A DNA stretch of 64,000 nt from Amorphus sp040750475 (GTDB lineage: Bacteria > Pseudomonadota > Alphaproteobacteria > Rhizobiales > Amorphaceae): assembly GCF_040750475.1 (NCBI RefSeq), contig NZ_JABJVY010000001.1, positions 473,614 to 537,613 of the forward strand. Direction: 5' to 3'. Made by a program: the position numbers and the translations under genes. Of the stretch, positions 20,036 through 29,365 are shown piece by piece (positions within the stretch are counted from its first letter, which is position 1; each line of letters starts with the position of its first letter). The notes beneath the pieces are model-generated. The model was given only the letters and a program-made list of their open reading frames with translations. It made no database searches and was not told the origin of the DNA.

Positions 20036-20845
20036 TCATCGATCTTCTTCACCTTCCAAAGGCTCGATCTGCGCTGGGTTCCAGACGCGGACCAACACCC
20101 CGTTCCAGCTTTCCAACAGGCCGCGCACCCGGATCCGTCGTCCCTTGAGCCGATCGAGGTCCCGGCTTTCGTGCTCCCACGAGCCGAGATCGGATACGGG
20201 GACCATCACCGTGAAATCAACCGACCAATCGTGTCCGAAGTTCAAATAGTGATTCGTTTGTGTCGTTCCCACCGAAAGAACGCGCCCCTCGACCAGGGCA
20301 TAGGTACCGACGGCCGCCGCAAGCTTAGGATCGTCAGCTTGACGAATCCTCAATGCACCGTCCCAAATCCCCGCCCGATCACGACGCGCCGTCCGCTCCG
20401 CCGCCAGAAGCGCGGGAACACACGCGGCGTCCATAACCTCCGGTACGACGAACGCGAAACCCTCCCGCACCAGGCTCTCCTGGAGCGACGGCGCAGCACC
20501 CTTCACGGCAACCTGGGCGAGAAAACGGCCATAGCGATCATTTGCGATCGGATTGAGGCGCACTGGGGTGCCGATCAGCCCCGTCAGCCGGCGCAGGGCC
20601 TCGGGCCGCCCCGCCTCGGGGATTGCGATATCGGCCAGCTTGACCGCCCGGCCGTCGGCAAGATGCAGCGTGGCATCCGCCGAAACGGCGTCGACCACCG
20701 CGTCTTGCGGGCGCTCTCTGGAACAAGCGGAGGTGCCGCCCTGCGCCTTTCCGCCGATCGTCGGGAGGAAGATCGCAAGCACGGCGCCAACGGCCGCCAG
20801 TCCGCACCACCGGAGACATCGTCTCCGGGCCGGCGACAGCACCGC
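20036..20845 (-). CDS. Thermonuclease (SNase)-like protein, exported
   Basis: About 269 residues from GTG 20845. A signal-like segment (CGLAAVGAVLAIFLPTIGGKA) precedes a staphylococcal-nuclease-like fold (VKLADIAIPEAG, DRYGRFLAQV, LVREGFAFV, ERTARRDRAGIW). The last 80 residues form a separate beta-rich region. Catalytic Arg and Glu equivalents are partly visible, so activity is uncertain. An ATG at 20947 would give a longer protein, but it would overlap the next gene by 83 bases and bury the signal, so the GTG is preferred. Confidence 0.72.
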   Translation of the reverse strand, partial: AVLSPARRRCLRWCGLAAVGAVLAIFLPTIGGKAQGGTSACSRERPQDAVVDAVSADATLHLADGRAVKLADIAIPEAGRPEALRRLTGLIGTPVRLNPIANDRYGRFLAQVAVKGAAPSLQESLVREGFAFVVPEVMDAACVPALLAAERTARRDRAGIWDGALRIRQADDPKLAAAVGTYALVEGRVLSVGTTQTNHYLNFGHDWSVDFTVMVPVSDLGSWEHESRDLDRLKGRRIRVRGLLESWNGVLVRVWNPAQIEPLEGEEDR

Positions 20846-20864
20846 GGCGCCGGCGCGCGCTGCG

Positions 20865-21743
20865 TCAGCGGGTCGGAACCGGCTTGTCGCCGCGATAGTC
20901 GTAGAAGCCGCGTCCGGCCTTGCGGCCAAGCCAACCCGCCTCGACATATTTCACCAGCAGCGGACAGGGCCGATATTTGGAATCGGCAAGCCCCTCATAA
21001 AGCACCTGCATAATAGAGAGGCAGGTGTCGAGGCCGATGAAATCGGCGAGCTGCAGCGGCCCCATCGGGTGGTTGGCGCCGAGCCGCATGGCGGTGTCGA
21101 TCGCCTCGACCGAGCCCACGCCCTCGTAGAGCGTGTAGATCGCCTCGTTGATCATCGGAAGCAGGATCCGATTGACCATGAAGGCGGGGAAATCCTCCGC
21201 AACGGCCGCTGTCTTGCCAAGCTTCGCCACGAACCGCTTGGCCGCTTCGAAGGTCTCGTCCTCCGTCGCGATGCCGCGCACCAGCTCGACCAGCTCCATG
21301 ACCGGAACCGGGTTCATGAAGTGGACGCCGATGAAGCGCTCCGGACGGTCGGTCGACGCCGCCAGCCGGGTAATGGAAATCGACGAGGTGTTGGTGGCGA
21401 GCATCGCCTCCGGCTTCAGGAGCGGGCAGACCTGGGAAAAGATCTTGCGCTTGATCTGCTCGTTTTCCGTCGCCGACTCGATGATCAGGTCGACATCGCC
21501 CAGGGCGTCGAGATGCTCGGCCGGCCCGATCCGCTCCAGCGCGGCCTGGCGAACCTCGTCGGAGATCTTCCCCGACCCGACCTGCCGGGTCATGTTGCCG
21601 TTAATCGAGGCCAGCCCGGACTGGACCCGATCCATGGACACGTCGTTGATCAGGACGTCGAATCCACCCAACGCGCAGACATGGGCGATGCCGCTGCCCA
21701 TTTGTCCCGCGCCGATCACGCCCACTTTCTTGATTTCGACCAT
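20865..21743 (-). CDS. 3-hydroxybutyryl-CoA dehydrogenase
   Basis: 292 residues. NAD-binding VGVIGAGQMGSG starts at about residue 6. Family motifs ATNTSSISIT, ERFIGVHFMNPVPVM (with the catalytic His) and PAFMVNRILLPMINEA are present. It oxidises or reduces 3-hydroxyacyl-CoA (short chain) in butyrate, PHB or beta-oxidation metabolism. ATG 21743 has GAGGACGGA upstream. It lies after etfBA on the same strand, which fits electron delivery from acyl-CoA dehydrogenases to ETF. Confidence 0.94.
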   Translation of the reverse strand: MVEIKKVGVIGAGQMGSGIAHVCALGGFDVLINDVSMDRVQSGLASINGNMTRQVGSGKISDEVRQAALERIGPAEHLDALGDVDLIIESATENEQIKRKIFSQVCPLLKPEAMLATNTSSISITRLAASTDRPERFIGVHFMNPVPVMELVELVRGIATEDETFEAAKRFVAKLGKTAAVAEDFPAFMVNRILLPMINEAIYTLYEGVGSVEAIDTAMRLGANHPMGPLQLADFIGLDTCLSIMQVLYEGLADSKYRPCPLLVKYVEAGWLGRKAGRGFYDYRGDKPVPTR

Positions 21744-21872
21744 TCCGTCCTCGATCGGTACCCATCTCACGCGCCGTCGGCGCGACTGTGGGTCAATCCT
21801 TTGCGCTGCACAAGACGTTCGGGCGGCAGCGACATACTTTGCCCGCCCGCTGTGGCCGATCCGGCGCAGCCG

Positions 21873-22808
21873 CTACTTGCCGAGCGCCTGCTTGAGTTCC
21901 GGCAGGACCTGGAACAGGTCGGCGACGAGACCATAGTCGGCGACCTGGAAGATCGGCGCGTCCTCGTCCTTGTTGATGGCGACGATGACGCGGGAATCCT
22001 TCATGCCCGCCAGATGCTGGATCGCCCCGGAGATGCCGCAGGCGATGTAGAGGTCCGGCGCCACGACCTTGCCAGTCTGGCCGACCTGAAGATCGTTGGG
22101 CGCATAGCCGGCGTCCACCGCCGCGCGCGAGGCGCCGATCGCCGCCCCCAACGCGTCCGCCACCGGCGTCATGACCTCCTGGAACTTTTCCGCCGAGCCC
22201 AGCGCCCGGCCCCCGGAGATGATGATCCTCGCCGACGTCAGATCCGGACGATCCGATTCCGACAGGCTCTCGCCCACGAACGACGACAGGCCGGAGTCCG
22301 CCGGCGCGGAGACCTCTTCCACCGGCGCCGACCCACCGGTGCCCACCGCCTGGAACGACGCGGTGCGGATCGTCATCACCTTCTTGGCATCCGACGACTT
22401 CACGGTCTGCACCGCGTTGCCGGCATAGATCGGACGCTTGAAGGTGTCCGGCCCTTCCACCGACATCACCTCGGAAATCTGCATGACGTCGAGAAGGGCC
22501 GCCACGCGCGGCATCACGTTCTTGCCCGCGGTCGTCGCCGGCGCCACCAGCGCGTCGTAGCCGTCGGCCAACGACACGATCAGGTCCGCCATCGGCTCCG
22601 CCATCATCGCCTGAAGCCCATCCGCCTCGGCCAGCAGAACCTTGGAAACCCCCTCCAGCGCGGCCGCCTCGTCGGCCACGGCGCGGCAGTCCTTGCCCGC
22701 GACCAGCACATGCACGTCGCCGCCGAGCGCGCTCGCAGCGCTCAAGGCCTTCGCCGTCTGCTCGCTCAGGCTGGTGTTGTCGTGGGCGGCAATGAGAAGC
22801 GTCGTCAT
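21873..22808 (-). CDS. etfA: Electron transfer flavoprotein alpha subunit
   Basis: 311 residues. The C-terminal FAD-binding domain shows IISGGRALGSAEKF, the GQTGKVVAPDLYIACGISGAIQH signature region and SRVIVAINKDEDAPIF. With EtfB it accepts electrons from acyl-CoA and other dehydrogenases and passes them to ETF-ubiquinone oxidoreductase. Unusually, it is separated from etfB by 294 bases of repeat DNA instead of a few bases. ATG 22808. Confidence 0.96.
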   Translation of the reverse strand: MTTLLIAAHDNTSLSEQTAKALSAASALGGDVHVLVAGKDCRAVADEAAALEGVSKVLLAEADGLQAMMAEPMADLIVSLADGYDALVAPATTAGKNVMPRVAALLDVMQISEVMSVEGPDTFKRPIYAGNAVQTVKSSDAKKVMTIRTASFQAVGTGGSAPVEEVSAPADSGLSSFVGESLSESDRPDLTSARIIISGGRALGSAEKFQEVMTPVADALGAAIGASRAAVDAGYAPNDLQVGQTGKVVAPDLYIACGISGAIQHLAGMKDSRVIVAINKDEDAPIFQVADYGLVADLFQVLPELKQALGK

Positions 22809-22866
22809 CGTTGTTCGTCTCTTCCGTTCTCTCGCTCCGCGCCGGCGCGCCTGAGCGGAAAGGGCC

Positions 22867-23102
22867 TAGAGCAGGGTCGAAAGGAAACAGGTCCCGGTTT
22901 TCCTGGACCAGCTTTCTTTCCGCAATCCCGGACGGGAAACCGGTTCCCACTTTTCCTGGACCCGCGAAGCCAGCGCGCGACCGCGCGCCGGCCGGTTAGG
23001 CCGCCCACGCGGAGCCGCGAGCAACGCGAGCGGGCGTGAGCGGAAAAATCGTTTAGTCGCAATCCCGGACGGAAAACCGGTTCCCACTTTTTCTGGGATT
23101 GC
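22867..23102. repeat. Composite repeat block splitting etfB and etfA
   Basis: It contains two AACCGGTT-type units, one at about 22920-22962 and one at 23059-23102, plus a more degenerate copy at about 22867-22915. The right unit has perfect arms GCAATCCC (23059-23066) and GGGATTGC (23095-23102). Bases 22964-22993 repeat 18254-18283 exactly. The block lies inside what should be one transcript. Confidence 0.75.
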
Positions 23103-23852
23103 TCAGAGAACCCCGGCCTCGTTCTTCAGCTTGGAGACCAGTTCGGCCACGTCGGCGACCTTGACGCCCGCCTGGCGGGCCGGCGGCTCCTCGGTCGACA
23201 GAACCTCGAGACGCGGAGCGGGGTCGACGCCGAAGTCCTCGACCGTCTTCTCGTCGATCGGCTTCTTCTTCGCCTTCATGATGTTGGGAAGCGAAGCATA
23301 GCGCGGCTCGTTGAGGCGCAGGTCCGTGGTCACGATCGCCGGCATCTTGACCTTCACGGTCTGCAGGCCGCCGTCCACCTCGCGGATGACTTCGGCTTCC
23401 TCGCCCGAAATCGTCAGCTTGGAGGCGAAGGTGGCCTGAGCCCAGCCGAGCAGCGCCGACAGCATCTGGCCGGTCTGGTTGGAATCGTCGTCGATCGCCT
23501 GCTTGCCGAGAATGACAAGGCCCGGCTCTTCCGCCTCGACCACGCCCTTCAGCACCTTCGCCACCGCCAGCGGTTCCAGCGTCGCGTCGGTCTTTACCAG
23601 AATGCCCCGATCGGCGCCCATGGCCAGCGCGGTCCTGAGCGTCTCCTGGGCCTGCTGAGGCCCGATCGACACGGCCACGATCTCGCTCGCCGTGCCCGCT
23701 TCCTTCAGCCGGATCGCTTCTTCGACCGCGATCTCGTCGAACGGGTTCATCGACATCTTAACGTTCGCCAGATCCACGCCCGAGCCATCCGGCTTCACAC
23801 GGACCTTCACGTTGTAGTCGACAACACGCTTAACCGGCACAAGGATCTTCAT
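23103..23852 (-). CDS. etfB: Electron transfer flavoprotein beta subunit
   Basis: 249 residues, standard length. Begins MKILVPVKRVVDYNVKVRVK. The AMP-binding and ETF-beta signature region (VEAEEPGLVILGKQAIDDDSNQ) is present, and the recognition-loop segment TDLRLNEPRYASLPNIMKAKKKP is intact. It is the partner of EtfA. ATG 23852 has GGGGAG upstream. It probably leads an etfB-etfA-hydroxybutyryl-CoA dehydrogenase transcript. Confidence 0.96.
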   Translation of the reverse strand: MKILVPVKRVVDYNVKVRVKPDGSGVDLANVKMSMNPFDEIAVEEAIRLKEAGTASEIVAVSIGPQQAQETLRTALAMGADRGILVKTDATLEPLAVAKVLKGVVEAEEPGLVILGKQAIDDDSNQTGQMLSALLGWAQATFASKLTISGEEAEVIREVDGGLQTVKVKMPAIVTTDLRLNEPRYASLPNIMKAKKKPIDEKTVEDFGVDPAPRLEVLSTEEPPARQAGVKVADVAELVSKLKNEAGVL

Positions 23853-24060
23853 TCAGTCACTCCCCAAATTCTTACCCGTGCGGTGGTCTCGGGACCTCGG
23901 CGTCGCGCGTCGTGGGAGACGCCGTCGGACCCCGTAAAGTCGCCGCGCTGCCGGGAAGTCGCGGGACCGTACTTGCGGTGCAAAAAGGTGTCAACGCACC
24001 CGCTGAGCCTCTGCCACATCAATCGTCGGCCCAACACCGCGATCGGATCGCTCCGCCGAC

Positions 24061-24627
24061 TCAGCGGGTCTGGCCGGGAACCCAGAGAACATCAGACGCG
24101 CCGCCATCGTTGGCTGCGCGCGACGCCACAAAGAAGAAATCCGACAACCGGTTCAAATAGGCGACCGCCGAGACATTGATTTCCTCCTGCGCCGCAAGTT
24201 CGACGGCATAGCGTTCGGCGCGCCGCGCGACCGTTCGGCAGTAATGCAGGTGGGCGGCAAGCGGCGTTCCGCCGGGCAGCACGAACGAGCGCAGCGGCTC
24301 CAGGTCGGCATTCAGCCGGTCGATTTCGCCTTCCAGCCGTGCCACCTGGCTGGCGACAATGCGCAGCGCCGTGTCCTCGCCGGTGCCGGAAAACGGCGTC
24401 GCAAAGTCGGCGCCCAGATCGAACAAATCGTTCTGGATTCGCGCGAGCATCTGATCGAGCTCGCCTTCGCCGGATTGCAGGCGGGCCAGGCCGACGGCCG
24501 CGTTGAGTTCGTCCACTGTGCCATAGGTGACGACCCGGCAGTCCGCCTTGGAGCGCCGCTCTCCGGTGACCAGCGCCGTCGTGCCGTCATCGCCGGTGCG
24601 GGTGTAGATCTTGTTGAGTTTGACCAC
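24061..24627 (-). CDS. Cob(I)yrinic acid a,c-diamide adenosyltransferase (PduO type)
   Basis: 188 residues. KIYTRTGDDGTTALVTGERRSK is the N-terminal ATP-binding motif. ADCRVVTYGTVDELNAAVGLA and the C-terminal CRTVARRAERYAVEL with YLNRLSDFFFVASR complete the PduO-type fold. It transfers the adenosyl group from ATP to cob(I)alamin, consistent with the cobST genes elsewhere in the window. The start is GTG 24627 with GGAG nearby. The next gene upstream on the same strand encodes a small twin-helix membrane protein, 32 bases away. Confidence 0.93.
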   Translation of the reverse strand: MVKLNKIYTRTGDDGTTALVTGERRSKADCRVVTYGTVDELNAAVGLARLQSGEGELDQMLARIQNDLFDLGADFATPFSGTGEDTALRIVASQVARLEGEIDRLNADLEPLRSFVLPGGTPLAAHLHYCRTVARRAERYAVELAAQEEINVSAVAYLNRLSDFFFVASRAANDGGASDVLWVPGQTR

Positions 24628-24659
24628 GTTTTCTCCTCGCGATCCGACGTCTGTGGGGA

Positions 24660-24851
24660 CTATCCGCGCGCCAGATAGATCGTCACCACGATAATCACGA
24701 TCGCCACGAACTGTAGAATCACGCGCCAGCGCATCAGCATCTGCGAGCGGTTCGAACTGCCGCCGCGAATCAGATTGACCAGACCGAGAAGCAGCACCAC
24801 GAACACGGCGATGATCGCCACGGGCACGAGATTGTAGAAGAACGACTCCAT
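24660..24851 (-). CDS. Twin transmembrane helix small protein (HIG1-like)
   Basis: 63 residues from ATG 24851. Two hydrophobic helices (LVPVAIIAVFVVLLLGLVNL and VILQFVAIVIIVVTIYLA) flank a short basic loop with SSNRSQMLMRWR. This is the alphaproteobacterial twin-helix family distantly like eukaryotic HIG1, sometimes tied to respiratory complexes. A direct function is not established. AAAGG precedes the ATG. It sits just upstream of the adenosyltransferase gene. Confidence 0.85.
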   Translation of the reverse strand: MESFFYNLVPVAIIAVFVVLLLGLVNLIRGGSSNRSQMLMRWRVILQFVAIVIIVVTIYLARG

Positions 24852-24918
24852 TCGCGGTGCCTTTTTCAATCGGCCGTCACAAGGCGCGCCGGCCGAACTC
24901 TATTTTGAGGGAGGGCTG

Positions 24919-26148
24919 TCAGATCGCTTCGCCGCGCAGCAGCTTCGGCGACGCCCGATCCAGACCGGCCGCTTCCCGAATGAACATGCGCTTCAGACCC
25001 GGTAGCCGGTCGACCATGCCCAGCCCCATGGTGCGCGCCAGGCGGACCGGCGCAAAGTCGTTGGAAAACAACCGGTTGAGCACATCGGTGGTGGCCGCCA
25101 TCTCCCAGGTGTCGTACCGGCGCCAACGCTGATAGCGCTCCAGCACGCCGAGATTGCCGATATCGAGGCCGATCCGGCGCGCCTCCACCACCGTTTCGGC
25201 CAGGGCGGCAACGTCGCGAAAGCCCATGTTGAGGCCCTGACCCGCGATCGGATGCATGGCGTGGGCGGCATCGCCGGCGAGGGCGAAGCGTGGCGCCACG
25301 AACGACCGCGCGAGCTGCACGAACAAGGGATAGGCGGAGCGCGACCCGTCGAGCCGCACGTCGCCGAGCTCGGTGCCGAACCGGCGCGCCAGCTCGATTT
25401 CGAAGGAGAAATCGTCGAGCGCCACCAGCCGGTCCGCCTCGATGGTGCGCTCCGTCCACACGATCGACGAGCGATTGCCCTTGAGCGGCAAGATCGCGAA
25501 CGGTCCGGCCGGCAGGAAATGCTCCACGGCGCAGCCATTGTGCGGCTCCTCGTGGCGCACGGTGGTGACGATTCCGCTTTGGCCATAGGCCCCGCCGACG
25601 GTGGAGATGCCGGCAAGTCCGCGCAAACGGGAGCGCACCCCGTCGCAAGCCACGAGCAGGGACGCCTTCAGCCGCGCGCCCGATCCCAGCCGAAGCTCGA
25701 CCGCCGCGTCGCCGGCATCGAAAATCCGAACCGTCTCCGGCGAAAGCTCGATCACGCCGGCCTCCAGCGCCCGCCGACCGATGGCGGGAAACAGCCGATC
25801 GTTGGGGATCATGTGCGCATAGGGCTCGCCCGGCTCCACATCGCCGAGAAAGCGAAGGAACACCGGCCGGACCGCATCGCGCAGCCGACTGTCGGTGATC
25901 ACCATTTCCTCGATCGGCTGCGCCTCGTCGGCCACGTCCGGCCACACGTTGAGGCGCACGAGCATCCGCCTTGCCGCCGCTGCGATCGCCGAGGCGCGAT
26001 CGTCGGCGGCCATCTTCGCCACCGGCCGCGGATCGATAACGGCGACCGACAGCGTCGGGTCCGCCTGTTTCAGGGCAAGCGCCAGGCACAGGCCCACGGA
26101 GCCCGCTCCGGCAATGGCCACATCGATCTGATCGGGAAGCGCACCCAT
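24919..26148 (-). CDS. UbiH/UbiF/COQ6-family FAD monooxygenase
   Basis: 409 residues. FAD-binding motif VAIAGAGSVGLCLA is at the N-terminus, the DG motif is ACDGVRSRLR, and the GD motif is ALAGDAAHAMHPIAGQGLNMGF, which is diagnostic of the ubiquinone hydroxylase family. It probably hydroxylates the ring in ubiquinone synthesis. Which ring position cannot be told. ATG 26148 puts the Rossmann fold at residue 10. An ATG at 26202 would add 18 residues. It diverges from tesB. Confidence 0.88.
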   Translation of the reverse strand: MGALPDQIDVAIAGAGSVGLCLALALKQADPTLSVAVIDPRPVAKMAADDRASAIAAAARRMLVRLNVWPDVADEAQPIEEMVITDSRLRDAVRPVFLRFLGDVEPGEPYAHMIPNDRLFPAIGRRALEAGVIELSPETVRIFDAGDAAVELRLGSGARLKASLLVACDGVRSRLRGLAGISTVGGAYGQSGIVTTVRHEEPHNGCAVEHFLPAGPFAILPLKGNRSSIVWTERTIEADRLVALDDFSFEIELARRFGTELGDVRLDGSRSAYPLFVQLARSFVAPRFALAGDAAHAMHPIAGQGLNMGFRDVAALAETVVEARRIGLDIGNLGVLERYQRWRRYDTWEMAATTDVLNRLFSNDFAPVRLARTMGLGMVDRLPGLKRMFIREAAGLDRASPKLLRGEAI

Positions 26149-26316
26149 GACACCCGCCTCGCTTCGTGAGCTGGAAGCGCTCACTGTCTGCAAGCTCTCC
26201 ATATATAAGGAGGCGCCAACTTGACAGCCGATCCGGTCCGCCGGCAAGTGCGCTCGTCCGCCGCGGCTGCAGCTTGCGCCGACCAGCTCTCGAATTGAGA
26301 CCCTGGATCAGATTTC

Positions 26317-27183
26317 ATGACCGCCGTCACCGACCTTCTTGGCATCCTCGATCTGGAACCCCTGGAAGAGGACCTGTTTCGCGGCCGCAGCCCGCAGGTC
26401 GGCTGGCAGCGCGTGTTCGGCGGCCAGGTGATCGGCCAATCGCTGGTGGCGGCGAGCCGCACCGTCGAAGGCCTGGCGGTGCATTCGCTGCACGGCTACT
26501 TCATGCGTCCCGGCGACCCCGAAGTGCCGATCATCTACCAGGTGGAGCGCATTCGCGACGGGCGCTCGTTCACGACTCGACGGGTGGTGGCGATCCAGCA
26601 CGGCAAGGCGATCTTCTCCATGTCGGCTTCGTTCCAGATCTCCGAAGACGGCCCGACGCACCAGATCGACCTGCCGGACGGCCTTCCGATGCCGGAAGAG
26701 CTGCCAAGCGAGCGGGAATTCAAGGCGCTGATCACAGCCGATGCGCCGGAAAATGTGCGCCGTTACTGGCAGCGCGAACGGCCGATCGAGCGCCGGCCGA
26801 TCGACCTGCGCCACTATACCAGCCGGGACAGGCTCGACCCCTACCAATATGTCTGGGTGCGCAGCACCGGGCCGCTGCCCGACGATCCGGAGATCCACAA
26901 CTGCGTGATGGCCTATGCCTCCGATCTCACGCTTCTGGATACGGCGCTGTTTCCGCACGGCACATCGGTGTTCGATCACACGCTCCAGATCGCCAGCCTC
27001 GACCACGCCATGTGGTTTCACCGGCCGTTCAAGGCCGACGAGTGGCTGCTTTATGCCCAGGACAGCCCCTGGACTGGCGGCGCCCGCGGCTTCACTCGCG
27101 GCCTGATCTATACCCGAGCCGGCGAACTCGTCGCCTCCGTCGCCCAGGAAGGCCTGATCCGCCCGATCCGCGCACGAACCTGA
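26317..27183 (+). CDS. tesB: Acyl-CoA thioesterase II
   Basis: 288 residues with two hotdog domains. Family segments visible are RVFGGQVIGQSLVAASRTV, HSLHGYFMRPGDP, SFTTRRVVAIQ and the C-terminal SLDHAMWFHRPFKADEWLLY. TesB hydrolyses medium and long acyl-CoA thioesters in the cytoplasm. ATG 26317 matches the usual start. A weak GC inverted repeat at 27210-27235 after the stop could be its terminator, but it has no proper T-run. Confidence 0.94.
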   Translation: MTAVTDLLGILDLEPLEEDLFRGRSPQVGWQRVFGGQVIGQSLVAASRTVEGLAVHSLHGYFMRPGDPEVPIIYQVERIRDGRSFTTRRVVAIQHGKAIFSMSASFQISEDGPTHQIDLPDGLPMPEELPSEREFKALITADAPENVRRYWQRERPIERRPIDLRHYTSRDRLDPYQYVWVRSTGPLPDDPEIHNCVMAYASDLTLLDTALFPHGTSVFDHTLQIASLDHAMWFHRPFKADEWLLYAQDSPWTGGARGFTRGLIYTRAGELVASVAQEGLIRPIRART

Positions 27184-27342
27184 CGCAGGAATAGGCAATC
27201 GCGTGTGTGGGGCGGAAAAACGCAAAATCCCGCCCTTTCGCGGATTATATCCTAGGCAATATGCTTATTTTATAAGCATTCCCGCAGTCCTTCGCCAGAC
27301 TTTCGCCGCTTTTTGCCCCGCCGCACCGCTTTCGAGCGGCGT

Positions 27343-27359
27343 TTGGCACGCAGCTTGAT
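27343..27359 (+). promoter_or_regulatory. Sigma54-type promoter of glnK-amtB
   Basis: TTGGCACGCAGCTTGAT matches the -24/-12 consensus TTGGCACG-N4-TTGCW except for GA in place of GC at -12. It lies about 120 bases upstream of the glnK start, where NtrC-dependent promoters are commonly found. A partial inverted repeat around 27329-27340 could be an activator contact, but I do not see a clean NtrC site. Confidence 0.75.
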
Positions 27360-27479
27360 TCTCTTTTCCCATGTCGCGCCCAACCGCCGCCGGCGGGTGT
27401 GGCGGCCAGGCCGAGCCAATAGGAAGCGCCGGCCACATCGCCGCGTAGGTGTGAAGAGAAGGGAAAACGGGAACCACGC

Positions 27480-27818
27480 ATGAAAATCGTGATGGCCATT
27501 ATCAAGCCGTTCAAGCTCGACGAGGTGCGCGACGCCCTCACGAGCATCGGCGTCCAGGGGCTGACCGTTACCGAGGTCAAGGGCTACGGCCGTCAGAAAG
27601 GCCACACCGAAATCTATCGGGGAACGGAATACGCCGTGAGCTTCCTGCCGAAGCTCAAGATCGAGGTCGCCGTTCCCTCCGAAACGGTGGCTCGGGTGGT
27701 CGAGGTGATCGCCTCGGCAGCCAAGACCGGTCAGATCGGTGACGGGAAGATCTTCACCTACTCCATCGATCAGGTGGTGCGCATTCGCACCGGCGAAACC
27801 GACGCGGAAGCTCTGTGA
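27480..27818 (+). CDS. glnK: Nitrogen regulatory PII protein GlnK
   Basis: 112 residues, standard PII length. The T-loop contains GRQKGHTEIYRGTEY with Tyr51 as the uridylylation site. The B- and C-loop regions follow (AKTGQIGDGKIFTYSID). GlnK senses glutamine, ATP/ADP and 2-oxoglutarate, and plugs AmtB when nitrogen is plentiful. It is followed closely by amtB in the classic pair. The ribosome site is purine-rich GGGAA before ATG 27480. Confidence 0.97.
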   Translation: MKIVMAIIKPFKLDEVRDALTSIGVQGLTVTEVKGYGRQKGHTEIYRGTEYAVSFLPKLKIEVAVPSETVARVVEVIASAAKTGQIGDGKIFTYSIDQVVRIRTGETDAEAL

Positions 27819-27859
27819 TGGCCGGCGTCGACGATTCGAACAGGAGTCTGGACAAGAGA

Positions 27860-29212
27860 ATGCCGATGAAAAAGCTCGCAACCCTTCTCGGCGGCGTCGC
27901 CGTGGCCGGCGGCGGCCTGGCTCTCATGAGCCACGGCGCGCTCGCTCAGGAAACCACAACCGCCGTCGAGGTCACGGAGACGGCCACCGACAGTGGCGTT
28001 CCGTTCATTTTCAACACGCTGTTGTTCCTCGTCGCCGGCTTTCTGGTCATGTTCATGGCCGCCGGCTTCGCGATGCTCGAAGCAGGCCTCGTGCGGACGA
28101 AGAACGTCTCCATGCAGTGCCTCAAGAATGTCGGCATCTACGCCACTGCCGGCATCATGTTCTGGCTGATCGGCTACAACCTCATGTACGACGGCGTCGA
28201 CGGAGGTTACCTCGGCAGCTTCAGCTGGTTCGTCGTTCCCGATCCGGCCTCCGATACCGGCGACTATGCCGCGGCGTCGGACTGGTTCTTCCAGATGGTG
28301 TTCTGCGCCACCACCGCGTCGATCGTGTCGGGCACCGTTGCGGAGCGTGTGAAGCTCTGGCCCTTCATGATCTTCGTCGTGGTTCTCACCGGCGTGCTCT
28401 ACCCGATCACCGGCTCCTGGGGCTGGGGTGGCGGCTGGCTTTCGGAGATGGGCTTCTCCGACTTCGCCGGTTCGACCATCGTGCACTCCGTCGGTGGCTG
28501 GGCGGCGCTTGCCGGCGCGCTCGTGATCGGCCCGCGTCTCGGCAAGTTCAGCAAGGACGGCTCCGTGCACGCCTTCCCGGGCTCGTCGATCCCGCTCGCG
28601 ACCCTCGGCATGTTCATCCTGTGGCTCGGCTGGTTCGGCTTTAACGGCGGTTCGCAGCTCGCGCTCGGCTCGATGGAAGACGCCTCGTCGGTGGCCCGGA
28701 TCTTCGTCAACACCAACACGGCGGCTGCGGCCGGCGTCGTGGTCGTGATGATCCTGACCCAGATCCTCTACCAGAAGGTCGACGTCACCATGGCGCTCAA
28801 CGGCGCGCTCGCCGGTTTGGTCTCCATCACCGCCGAGCCGCTGGCCCCGTCGCTGCTGATGGCCGCGATCATCGGCGCCATCGGCGGCGTCATCGTCGTG
28901 ATCGTCGTCCCGCTGCTCGACAAGGTGAAGATCGACGACGTCGTCGGCGCGATCCCGGTCCACCTGGTCTGCGGCATCTGGGGCACGCTCGCCGTTCCGC
29001 TGACCAACTCCGATGCCAGCTTCGGCACCCAGATCATCGGCATCGTGGCCTACGGCGTGTTCACGTTCGTCGCCAGCCTGATCCTGTGGCTGATCCTGAA
29101 GGCCGTCATCGGGGTCCGTCCGACCGCAGAGCACGAAGAGCTCGGTCTCGACCGGGTCGAGATCGGCGTCGAGGCCTATCCGGAGTTCGGAACCGGCAGC
29201 CAGCGGATGTAA
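27860..29212 (+). CDS. amtB: Ammonium transporter AmtB
   Basis: 450 residues from ATG 27860 (ATG 27866 is possible). A cleaved signal sequence ending SHGALAQE is followed by eleven hydrophobic helices. Family motifs include FAMLEAGLVRTKNV, STIVHSVGGWAAL and IPVHLVCGIWGTLAVPL, carrying the twin channel histidines. It is an inner-membrane trimeric ammonium channel, gated by GlnK encoded just upstream. A strong terminator lies 38 bases after the stop. Confidence 0.97.
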   Translation: MPMKKLATLLGGVAVAGGGLALMSHGALAQETTTAVEVTETATDSGVPFIFNTLLFLVAGFLVMFMAAGFAMLEAGLVRTKNVSMQCLKNVGIYATAGIMFWLIGYNLMYDGVDGGYLGSFSWFVVPDPASDTGDYAAASDWFFQMVFCATTASIVSGTVAERVKLWPFMIFVVVLTGVLYPITGSWGWGGGWLSEMGFSDFAGSTIVHSVGGWAALAGALVIGPRLGKFSKDGSVHAFPGSSIPLATLGMFILWLGWFGFNGGSQLALGSMEDASSVARIFVNTNTAAAAGVVVVMILTQILYQKVDVTMALNGALAGLVSITAEPLAPSLLMAAIIGAIGGVIVVIVVPLLDKVKIDDVVGAIPVHLVCGIWGTLAVPLTNSDASFGTQIIGIVAYGVFTFVASLILWLILKAVIGVRPTAEHEELGLDRVEIGVEAYPEFGTGSQRM

Positions 29213-29249
29213 AGATCCTCCCAAGGCGACCCGCACATGCGGTCGCACC

Positions 29250-29285
29250 TGGCCCGGGGGCAGCAGCTCCCGGGCCATTTTTTTG
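29250..29285 (+). terminator. Rho-independent terminator of glnK-amtB
   Basis: GGCCCGGG (29251-29258) and CCCGGGCC (29269-29276) form a perfect 8-bp stem, followed by A and seven T residues. It is the end of the glnK-amtB message. Confidence 0.93.
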
Positions 29286-29365
29286 GTCGGACGCGACCCG
29301 CTGTGCGCTGACGCCGGTTCCGCGTTTCAGAGAAAAGCAGGCCTGCTCCGACCTGTCGTTTTGAC

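Noticed and set aside
20553..23039. Long plus-strand open frame (about 828 codons) opposite the thermonuclease, hydroxybutyryl-CoA dehydrogenase and etfA genes
   Set aside because: Antisense shadow; composition is His/Arg-rich and crosses three real genes and a repeat block.
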